A DNA stretch of 64,000 nucleotides. Origin: Candidatus Rokuibacteriota bacterium (GTDB lineage: Bacteria; Methylomirabilota; Methylomirabilia; Rokubacteriales; CSP1-6). The stretch covers positions 16,305 to 80,304 of the forward strand of contig QHSQ01000115.1 in assembly GCA_003221615.1 (NCBI GenBank), in the 5' to 3' direction. The position numbers were made by a program, and so were the translations under genes. This document shows, piece by piece, positions 9,163 to 17,137 of the stretch. Within the stretch, counting starts at the first letter, position 1, and each line of letters opens with the position of its first letter. The notes beneath the pieces were generated by a model. It was given only the letters and a program-made list of their open reading frames with translations, ran no database searches and was not told the DNA's origin.

Positions 9163-9708
9163 ATGAGCCTCGGTGGACGTGTCGCGCTGATAACCGGGGG
9201 CGCCCGCGGAATCGGGCTGGCGATCGCGCGGCGGCTCGTCGCCGACGGCGCCCGCGTCGCGCTCGTCGACCTGGACAAGTCGGCGGTCGAGGCGGCGACC
9301 AGCGAGATCGGCGCCTCGGCGATGGTTCTCGTCGCCGACGTCACGCGCACGGATGACGTGGAGCGCGCGGTCGCAGCGGCTCACGCGCGCTGGGGCCGGC
9401 TCGACATGGTCGTCAACAACGCCGGCATCACCGGAGGCTCGAAGCTCACCTGGGAGCTCACGGACGACGACTGGAACCGGGTCATCGCCTGCGACCTCAC
9501 GAGCGTCTTCCTGGTCGCGCGCGCGGCGGTGCGCCTCATGCTGCCTGCGCGGAGCGGCCGCATCATCAATATCGCGTCGATCGCCGGCAAGGAGGGCAAC
9601 CCGATGCCGGAAGAGGTCGCGGCGCTCGTCGCCTGGCTCGTCTCGGACGAGTGCACCTTCTCGACCGGCGCCGTCTACGACCTCTCGGGCGGCCGCGCGA
9701 CGTACTGA
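9163..9708 (+). pseudogene. SDR family protein with internal in-frame deletion removing the YxxxK active site
   Basis: TGGARGIG, NNAG and INIASIAGKEGNP joined directly to MPEEVAALVAWLVSDECTFSTGAVYDLSGG; 181 aa instead of about 250. Confidence 0.75.
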
Positions 9709-10217
9709 AGCAGGGTCATCTTGGAGACCGACTCGGTGATGTCGCCCCCGATCGCCATGCGGATCGCCTCCTCGAGCGGCACGACGCGCCGCTCGAGAAA
9801 CTCGTCGTGATCGGCGGGCAGGGGATCCTGGGTCAGCCCGTAGGCGGCGTAGCAGTACGCGATCTCGTCCAGATAGGCGTTGGACGGATGAAACCGGGTC
9901 ATGAACTCGAGCCGGTCGGCTCGATAGCCGCCCTCTTCGCGAAGCTCGCGCTGGGCGGCCGCCAGCGGATCCTCGCCGGGCTGCGCGCCGCCGCCCGGAA
10001 GCTCCCACGAAACCTCGCCCAGCAGGTGGCGATACTGGCGGACCAGGAGCACGCGCGCCGGCTCCACGAACGGGAGCACCCCGACGGTCACGCCGACCGC
10101 GAGGACGGGGTAGACGATCTCCTGGCCATCCGGCAGCCGCCACGCATCCTCGCGGAGCGTGAGCTTGCCGCGCGTATAGAGCGCCGCGGACGACAGGCGC
10201 GTCCAGGCTGCGTTCAC
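9675..10217 (-). CDS. NUDIX hydrolase, ADP-ribose pyrophosphatase-like
   Basis: GGGAQPGEDPLAAAQRELREEGGYRA NUDIX box; GTG start at 10217 inferred. Confidence 0.88.
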   Translation of the reverse strand: MNAAWTRLSSAALYTRGKLTLREDAWRLPDGQEIVYPVLAVGVTVGVLPFVEPARVLLVRQYRHLLGEVSWELPGGGAQPGEDPLAAAQRELREEGGYRADRLEFMTRFHPSNAYLDEIAYCYAAYGLTQDPLPADHDEFLERRVVPLEEAIRMAIGGDITESVSKMTLLQYVARPPERS

Positions 10218-10242
10218 CGCCCTATGATATCGTAGTGACGCG

Positions 10243-10473
10243 ATGGCTCGGGACCGCCAGGTCGACGCGCTCCTGAAGAAGCTCTTGCAGACGATCGAGG
10301 CCTCGCTGTCCGCCGCCGACGCGGCCCGCGACGCGGTCCAGGAGATCCTGCGCCGCGGCGCCGACACCGGAATCTTCTTCGCCGGCAGTAAGAAAGGCAT
10401 CACGGTCTCGTCCGAGCTGACCACTCAGGACAAAGAGTTCCTCCGGGCGGTGTCGATCAAGCCCGATCGTTGA
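10243..10473 (+). CDS. Small conserved-looking hypothetical protein
   Basis: 76-aa ORF in operon-like arrangement with downstream gene. Confidence 0.6.
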   Translation: MARDRQVDALLKKLLQTIEASLSAADAARDAVQEILRRGADTGIFFAGSKKGITVSSELTTQDKEFLRAVSIKPDR

Positions 10474-10715
10474 GTCGCATGCGGCTTCTTCCGATTCTCC
10501 TGTTCCTGATCGTCGCCGTCGCGCTGCTGCTGCCGCTCCTGCGCCGGATCCGGCTGCCCGCTCCCACGGCGCGCCGCACCTTCCCCGACGAGCTCGTCAA
10601 GGACCCGGTTTGTCAGACCTACGTCGTGAAGTCGCGGGCGGTCCGCCGCGCGGATGCCGGTCGGGTTCGATACTTCTGCAGCGAGCAGTGCGCCCGCCTC
10701 GACACCGGCGGCTGA
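10470..10715 (+). CDS. Small membrane-anchored YHS/TRASH-like metal-binding protein
   Basis: N-terminal hydrophobic helix, then DELVKDPVCQTYVVKSRAV...YFCSEQC. Confidence 0.65.
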   Translation: MSRMRLLPILLFLIVAVALLLPLLRRIRLPAPTARRTFPDELVKDPVCQTYVVKSRAVRRADAGRVRYFCSEQCARLDTGG

Positions 10716-10725
10716 CGCCCCGCGC

Positions 10726-11601
10726 GTGAGCCCTCGCAGCTCCCAACGGACGGCCGTCGCGGCGCGCCGCGCGCGCGCCTCGCGCCGGCATCCGGACCCG
10801 TGGCGCGATGCCGACGCCCAGACCAACGTCGATGAGATGGCGAGGAGCCTCGAGGCGCGGGGCCGAACGCCCGCTCAGGCACGGCTGCGGCGGCGCTTCC
10901 TGAAGTTCGTTCCCGTGGGTGCAGGCGAGCGGGTGCTCGAGGTCGGCTGCGGCACCGGCGTGGTCGTTCGCGACCTCGCCGCGCTCGTCGGTCCCCGAGG
11001 CGGGGTGGTGGGCATCGACGCGAGCCGGCGCCTGCTCGATCGGGCGCGAGCCTTGTGTCGCGAGACCGCGCGGCGCACCCCCATCGCGCTCCGCGTCGCC
11101 GACGCCGCCGGTCTCCCCTTCGCCGCGAATCGCTTCGACGCCGCGCTGGCGATCACGGTCATCCTCCACGTCGCCGAGCCACTGCGCGTCGTGCGCGAGA
11201 TGGCGCGGGTGACGCGGCCAGGCGGACGCGTCGGAGTGCAGGATCAGGACTTCGGCGTGGTCGCGGTCACGCACCCGGATCGGGCGCTGACCGAAGGGAT
11301 CATGCGCGGCGTGGCGGAGCGGGTGTACGAAGAGCCCCACAGCGGCCGCCGCCTCCCGGGCCTGCTTCGCGCCGCCGGTCTGGTGGACGTGCGCCTGCTG
11401 ACCGACGTCTACCAGGACACGACGCTCGAGCCGTGGACGAAGACGTTCCTCGAGCGCCGCGCCGAGCGGGCCGTGCGCTTCGGCATCGCGGACGTGTCCA
11501 CCGCCAAACGCTGGCTCGATGGTTTCACCGAGGTCGTCGCCGCCGACGCCTTCGTGCTGACCTTGAACTACTACGGCGCCGTCGGGACGAAGCCGGCATG
11601 A
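10726..11601 (+). CDS. Class I SAM-dependent methyltransferase
   Basis: VLEVGCGTGVVVRDLA, GIDASRRLL, FDAALAITVILHV; start codon uncertain. Confidence 0.85.
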   Translation: MSPRSSQRTAVAARRARASRRHPDPWRDADAQTNVDEMARSLEARGRTPAQARLRRRFLKFVPVGAGERVLEVGCGTGVVVRDLAALVGPRGGVVGIDASRRLLDRARALCRETARRTPIALRVADAAGLPFAANRFDAALAITVILHVAEPLRVVREMARVTRPGGRVGVQDQDFGVVAVTHPDRALTEGIMRGVAERVYEEPHSGRRLPGLLRAAGLVDVRLLTDVYQDTTLEPWTKTFLERRAERAVRFGIADVSTAKRWLDGFTEVVAADAFVLTLNYYGAVGTKPA

Positions 11602-12530
11602 ATCGGATGCCGATCGGTCTGACGCTCGTCGCGATCGTCCTGGCTGGGCTCCTGTCGGCGGGCGCTCTGGCGCCGCCGGCCGCGCAGGATCTGCGTCTGC
11701 CGCCGTCGTTCGACGGCGCCGCGGCCCTGCACCACGTCGAGCGGCTCGTCGCGATCGGCCCGCGCCCGGCCGGATCGACCGGCGCGGCGCGTGCTCGCTC
11801 GTATATCGTCGACGAGCTCAAGAGGGCTGGCGTCTCGGCCAAGGTCGAATCGTTCGACGCAGTGACGCCTCACGGTCGCCTGCCGATGGCGAATGTGCTC
11901 GCCGTGATCCCCGGACGCCGGCAAGACGTGATCCTGATCGCCGGACACTACGACACGAAGTGGTTTCGCGACATCTCGTTCGTGGGCGCGAACGACGGCG
12001 GCTCGAGCGCCGCGCTCCTGATCGAGCTGGCGCGCCGTCTGCGCGAGCGCCCGCGCGAGTACACGTACTGGGTCGCGTGGTTCGACGGCGAGGAAGCGCG
12101 TGAGAGCTGGACCGCGACCGACAGCCTCTACGGCTCACGGCGCATGGCGAGCGAGCTTGGGAAATCGCGGCGGCTTCCGAGCGCCGTGATCGTGGCCGAC
12201 ATGATCGGCGACCGTGACCTCGCCATCCGGCGCGAGTCCGGCTCGACGTCGTGGTTGACCGACGTCATCTGGGCGAGCGCCGCGAGGCTCGGCTACTCGA
12301 CGCATTTCCTGCAAGACTCGCTCGCCGTCGAGGACGATCACGCGCCGTTCATACGCCTGGGGATCCCGGCGACCTTGCTGATCGACTTCGATTTTCCGCC
12401 CTGGCACACGGCGGAGGACACGCTCGACAAGGTGTCGGCGAAGAGCCTCGAGATCGTGGGCAAGGTGATCCTCGACGCCCTCCCCGGGATCGAGGACGGC
12501 CTGAATCGCTCACGCGGCGGGCGGCTGTAG
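11598..12530 (+). CDS. M28 family metallopeptidase / glutaminyl-cyclase-like, secreted
   Basis: Signal-like N-terminus, AGHYDTK, GANDGGSSAAL, DGEEA, PWHTAEDTLD. Confidence 0.85.
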   Translation: MNRMPIGLTLVAIVLAGLLSAGALAPPAAQDLRLPPSFDGAAALHHVERLVAIGPRPAGSTGAARARSYIVDELKRAGVSAKVESFDAVTPHGRLPMANVLAVIPGRRQDVILIAGHYDTKWFRDISFVGANDGGSSAALLIELARRLRERPREYTYWVAWFDGEEARESWTATDSLYGSRRMASELGKSRRLPSAVIVADMIGDRDLAIRRESGSTSWLTDVIWASAARLGYSTHFLQDSLAVEDDHAPFIRLGIPATLLIDFDFPPWHTAEDTLDKVSAKSLEIVGKVILDALPGIEDGLNRSRGGRL

Positions 12531-12543
12531 CCGCGCCCGAAGG

Positions 12544-12549
12544 TATAAT
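12544..12549 (+). promoter_or_regulatory. TATAAT -10 hexamer exactly 6 nt upstream of ATG (putative leaderless promoter)
   Basis: TATAAT-CGGGCC-ATG. Confidence 0.55.
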
Positions 12550-12555
12550 CGGGCC

Positions 12556-13098
12556 ATGCCACGCGTGAGCGAGGTCGACGACCCCGGCGACGACCCTCTT
12601 CTCAAGGAAGCCTTCGCGAAGGAAACCGAAGCGTTCGGCTTCGTCCTGAACACGACGAAGATCCAGGCGCACACGCCCGGGATCATGCGGGCCGCCAAGC
12701 AGCTCTCGGCGGCCGTCGAGCGGTCAGGCCTCCTCGCCCCGCAGCTTCTGGCGTTGGTCTACCTGCGCGTCGCCCTGATCAACGGCTGCCCATTCTGAAT
12801 CGACATCAACGCATCCAGGGGGATGCGAGCGGGCGCGTCGGAGGCGAAGATCGCCGAGGTCACCACCGCCCTCACCAGCGATCTCTTCGACGAGAGCGAG
12901 AAGACGGCGCTCGAGTACGCGGAGGCGATCACCTTCACGGATCGCAAGGTCACCGAGGAGCTGTTCGCGCGGGTGCGCGCGCACTTCTCCGAAGCGCAAA
13001 TCGTCGAGCTCACGGCGGCCGTCGCGCTCGAGAACTTCCGCTCCAAGTTCAACGTGGCGCTCGGCATCGAGGCGCAGGGGTTCTGTCTCCTCACGTAG
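12556..13098 (+). CDS. AhpD/carboxymuconolactone decarboxylase-family protein, candidate selenoprotein (CPFU, UGA at 12796..12798)
   Basis: ORFs 12556..12798 and 12823..13098 share one frame; codons AAC GGC TGC CCA TTC TGA ATC GAC ATC AAC put TGA at the second Cys of CxxC; downstream stem-loop; TAG terminator. Confidence 0.82.
12810..12827 (+). promoter_or_regulatory. Putative bacterial SECIS element
   Basis: CGCATCC-AGGG-GGATGCG perfect 7-bp stem, G in loop, loop begins 18 nt after the UGA. Confidence 0.7.
13038..13093. repeat. Copy 1 of duplicated AhpD-like gene 3' end
   Basis: 51/56 nt identical to 15895..15950. Confidence 0.85.
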
Positions 13099-13208
13099 TT
13101 GGCCCCACATTTCCCACCCTCGAAGCGGCGTTCCACGGGCGGGAACCATAATCGGTGGCCCCAACGAGTCGAGAGCCATACTTCGTGGCTCTGGGGTGTC
13201 TCCCGCGT

Positions 13209-13237
13209 TTGACAGGGCCCAGTAGTTCCTGTAATAC
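13209..13237 (+). promoter_or_regulatory. Near-consensus sigma-70 promoter
   Basis: TTGACA-N17-TAATAC. Confidence 0.7.
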
Positions 13238-13307
13238 GCGACCAAGCGCCATTGCGGTGGATGTGTCGTCAGTCGAGCGTTAAAGGAGAGCGGACGGAGG
13301 TGCCACC

Positions 13308-13682
13308 ATGATCTCCGTGAGAACCGATCGAATCATCCGGATAGCCCTCTTGAGTGGACTGCTTACAGCAACTGCGGCATGCGATCTGGTTGCTGATCTG
13401 CGCCGAGCGCCTGCGATGCCGGTGGCACAGGCACCCGCGCGTCAGTCCGTGCCGGCCGCAACGGTGAGTACTCCAGTTAGCGATGCTCGGCCCGCGGTCA
13501 TGGTCACCCCGGACACGCCGGTAGCGACTGCCGCGCCCGTAGCGGTGGACTCGAGAGCCGAACTTCAAGGACCGTCGAGGTCGCCGCAACCCTCCGCGAC
13601 GAACACGGAGCGGGGGTCGACCGACACGGAGGATCCCAGGGCTGTCATCGACTGGCTGCTGAACCGCTCGTCAACTCGCTGA
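13308..13682 (+). CDS. Putative lipoprotein, Pro/Thr/Ala-rich
   Basis: Signal peptide with lipobox-like LTATAAC; low-complexity C-terminal part; GGAG-type SD upstream. Confidence 0.55.
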   Translation: MISVRTDRIIRIALLSGLLTATAACDLVADLRRAPAMPVAQAPARQSVPAATVSTPVSDARPAVMVTPDTPVATAAPVAVDSRAELQGPSRSPQPSATNTERGSTDTEDPRAVIDWLLNRSSTR

Positions 13683-13730
13683 TGTTCGCGCCAAGCCGCT
13701 AGCTCCCAGCGCCCCGAGGCGGCAAGACAC

Positions 13731-13991
13731 ATGATCCTCGTCACCGGCGCGACCGGTACCAATGGCCGTTTGATCGTCAAGGCACTCCTCCAGGCGGGCG
13801 CCCCAGTCCGCGCGATGGTCCAGGATCCAGCCCGGGCGGTGTGGCAGGCAACAGCTCTGGTCGAGCTGAACAGATACGCCAGGCGCGGCCACGCATCGGC
13901 CGTGACCGACACGGTCGAACGTGTCGGCGGGCAGGGGGCGCGGACGCTGGAACAGTGGGCGCAAGACCACGCGGCGCCGTTTTGCTCGTGA
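13731..13991 (+). pseudogene. NmrA-like NAD(P)-binding protein with large internal deletion
   Basis: N-terminal [36 protein letters not shown] joined to typical C-terminal [28 protein letters not shown]. Confidence 0.6.
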
Positions 13992-14231
13992 CGTCACGAG
14001 CATATGGCGCTTCCGTGTCGCAGCTGAGGCGAGGCCTCCATCGAGCTACTCGGGCGAGCGTGTGTGCTGCGCTCCCACGCGATCACCCTGAAGACGCCAC
14101 CAGGTAATCTTCATCGCCCCTTCATCGGCCCGTCATCGCCGAGTAGTTACCCAGGGATAACCCTGGCACTGCGGGGCGTGGGTGTCCCGAACCGCCTGCG
14201 CGTGCAGTACCCTCTCCACGAGGAGCCTTTC

Positions 14232-15730
14232 ATGCGCCACTTGCGCAGGACGTCGCGAGCGGTCGTGGTCGGCACCCTAGTCGCTAGCCTGCTGAACCTG
14301 TCACCCATCGGCGCGCGTGCCGGCGACGATGAGCATCTGCGGCAGGGGACACCGATCAAGCACGTCGTTGTGATCTTCCAGGAGAACGTATCCTTCGATC
14401 ACTACTTCGCAACCTATCCCCACGCAGCCAACCTGCCGGGCGAGTCGGTTTTCACCGCCAGGCATCACGTGCCGCAGATCGATACTCTCCTCAACGCCGG
14501 GTTGCTGGCGCCTCACAACCCGAACAGCGTCCAGCCGTTCCGGCTGAGCCGCGCCCAGAACGACACCTGCGACCAGGACCACGGCTATACGGACGAGCAG
14601 GCGGCGATGAACGGCGGCAAGGTGGATCGCTTCGTCGAGACCGTCGGCGTCGGGGGCCCCGGCTGCGCGGACTACGGCGTCGGTCGCGGTCTCGTCATGG
14701 GCTACTACGACGGCAGCACGGTGACGGCGCTGTGGAACTACGCGCGGCACTTCGCGATGAGCGACCACTTCTTCAACACCACGTTCGGCCCCTCGTCGCC
14801 GGGCGCGCTGAACCTGATCGCCGGCCAGACCGGCGGGGCAATTCCGGCCGATCTCTCGACGCCGTTCGGCGCCGACTCCATCGCCGGTGCCGTCATCAGC
14901 GATCTGCAGCCGTTCTTCGACGATTGCACGACGCGCGACAACGTGATGATGACCGGGCGCAACGTCGGCGATCTGCTCAACGCCAGGAACATCAGCTGGG
15001 GGTTCTTCCAGGGTGGGTTCAAGCCAACCACCCCGGCGACCTTTGCGGCCGACGGGCGCGTCATCACCAAGGCCACGTGCGCAACCTCGCACATCGGTAG
15101 CGACGGCAAGCCCAAGGGCGACTATATCCCGCATCACCAGCCGTTCCAGTACTACGCCTCGACGTCCAACCCGCATCACCTACCGCCGTCGTCGGTGGCG
15201 GCGATCGGCCACACCGACCAGGCGAATCACCAATACGACCTCAGCGACGTACTCCTCGCCCCTGGCAGAGCAAACCTTCATCGTCGAGACGCTGAACCGA
15301 CTGCAGGCGCTGCCGGAGTGGCGCGACACGGCGGTCTTCATCACCTACGACGACTCCGACGGGTGGTACGATCACGTCGCCCCGCCCATCGTGAATCACT
15401 CCACGACCGGGCAGGACGCCTCGATCTGCGCCGGCGGCTCGCCGTCGCTCGGCGATCAGAAGGGCCGCTGCGGCTACGGGCCCCGCCTGCCGCTGCTGGT
15501 CATCTCGCCGTTCGCGCGCAAGAACTTTATCGATCACGGCCTCACCGACCAGAGCTCGATCCTGCGCTTCATTGAAGACAACTGGCACCTCGGTCGCATC
15601 GGCGGCGGCTCCTTCGACGCGATCGCCGGCTCCCTGTTGCCGATGTTCGATTTCGGCGAGCGAGGCGACGATCACCCTCGTCCTCGACCCGTTCTCGGGC
15701 GAGATCGCGGCCTCGGGCGACGGCGACTGA
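14232..15730 (+). pseudogene. Phospholipase C/acid phosphatase-like phosphoesterase (alkaline-phosphatase superfamily), disrupted by two frameshifts
   Basis: IKHVVVIFQENVSFDHYFATYP in frame 0, LAEQTFIVETLNRLQALPEWRDTAVFITYDDSDGWYDHV in frame 1, ATITLVLDPFSGEIAASGDGD* in frame 2. Confidence 0.75.
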
Positions 15731-15894
15731 GAACCCCGGGGCCGGTCGGGACGCCCGGCCGGCCCCGCTCGCTGTTCACACCTGCCCCCGGCGGGTCCAT
15801 CTGGTTGCGTCTGGGTTGCGTCCTGTGCAGCGATCTGCCACGATCTGCACAGGTGCGTGCCCTGAGCTCCGACCACTGTGATGCGCCTCAACGA

Positions 15895-15950
15895 CCGCTC
15901 GAAGCTCAACGGGGCGCTCGGCATCGAGGCGCAGGGGGTCTGTCTCGTCA
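15895..15950. repeat. Copy 2: remnant of the AhpD-like gene 3' end
   Basis: Encodes RSKLNGALGIEAQGVCLV versus RSKFNVALGIEAQGFCLL at 13038..13093. Confidence 0.85.
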
Positions 15951-15988
15951 AGCCGCACAGCTAGGGCACGGCGTCGAGTGATCTCGCG

Positions 15989-17137
15989 TTGAGGCTGACC
16001 GGGCCTCACCTCCTTCCGGTCACGATGTTCTTCGGCTCGTTCGCGTGGTCGTTCGTGTTCGTGAGCCTTCCCTTCCACATCCAGCGCGTCAGCACCCTCG
16101 ATCCGACGGCGACCCTGCGCTGGACGGGCTGGATCATCGGCATCACGTCGCTCGTCACGGTCTTGACCGCGCCGGTCTGGGGCCGCTATGCCGCGCGGGG
16201 CAATCCGAAAGCGTGCTACGTCGCGGTCGAGGGGCTCCAGGGTCTCGGCTTTTTCGTGATGGCGCTCGCCCGTACCTTGCCCGAGCTGTTCTTCGCTCGG
16301 CTCATCCTCGGCGCGATGGGTGCGGCATCGACCTTGGCCTTCATCATGGTCGGGCGCGGCGCCGAGGGTGGGGGAGTGCGGCGCCGGATCGCGACGCTCC
16401 AGTCGGCCATGACGGTCGGGCAGATCATCGGCCCGCTCTTCGGCGCGATCGCCGCCGCCCGACTCGGCATTCGAGGCTCGTTCGTGATGGGCGGCACGAT
16501 CCTGCTCGGCTGCGCCGCGCTCGTACACTGGGCGGTGCCGCTGCCCCCGCTCAGAGAGCAAGGCAGCTCCTCGGGCCGACCGGTCCGGACCGGCGAGGTC
16601 GTGGCCGTCACCCTCGTCGTCCTCGGCGGCTCGATCCAGGTGTTCTACTTCACCTCGATCCTGCCCCACGTCCTGCCCGGGCTCGGCGTCGATGCGGAGC
16701 GCACGCTCGAGGTCGGCGGCGTCCTGATCTTCGTCTCGGGCGTCGCGGCCGCCCTCGGAGCGCTGGCGGTGCCGCGGCTGGGCGAGCTCTTCCCCGAGCG
16801 CAAGCTGATCGGCACGCTCTTGATCGCCTCGTCGGTATCGGTCGCCGCGCTGGCGGCCGTGGGCTCGGTGTGGTCCTACGGTGGGCTGCGTTTCGTCCAG
16901 GTGCTATCGATCGCGCCGGTCTTCCCCCTGATCGTCTCGCGAGTCGTCCAGCACGCCGGCGGCTCGGCGATCGGCGTGATCAACGCCGCGCGCATCGGCG
17001 CCGGCTTCATCGGCCCGGTGGTCGCGACCACCTTGCTCGCGTGGACGTCGCCCGGAGTCGTCTACTGTCTTCTGGCGGTGATCGGCCTGGCCTGCGTCCC
17101 GTTCGTCCGAACGCGCGAGGCCGGAGGACGGACGTGA
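15989..17137 (+). CDS. MFS transporter
   Basis: About 12 hydrophobic segments, VWGRYAARGNPK loop motif; TTG start. Confidence 0.85.
   Translation: MRLTGPHLLPVTMFFGSFAWSFVFVSLPFHIQRVSTLDPTATLRWTGWIIGITSLVTVLTAPVWGRYAARGNPKACYVAVEGLQGLGFFVMALARTLPELFFARLILGAMGAASTLAFIMVGRGAEGGGVRRRIATLQSAMTVGQIIGPLFGAIAAARLGIRGSFVMGGTILLGCAALVHWAVPLPPLREQGSSSGRPVRTGEVVAVTLVVLGGSIQVFYFTSILPHVLPGLGVDAERTLEVGGVLIFVSGVAAALGALAVPRLGELFPERKLIGTLLIASSVSVAALAAVGSVWSYGGLRFVQVLSIAPVFPLIVSRVVQHAGGSAIGVINAARIGAGFIGPVVATTLLAWTSPGVVYCLLAVIGLACVPFVRTREAGGRT

Noticed and set aside
7879-10143. 754-aa minus-strand ORF
   Set aside because: Antisense to well-supported PLP-lyase and SDR genes; Arg-rich composition typical of GC-rich shadow frames. 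Its internal duplicated peptide GAPRPAGPQPRDGLQRA is just the antisense reading of the 50-bp repeat.
14144-14166. TTACCCAGGGATAACCCTGG, reminiscent of a homing-endonuclease site
   Set aside because: Does not match I-SceI over its full length; explained by a small CCAGGG-ATAA-CCCTGG inverted repeat.
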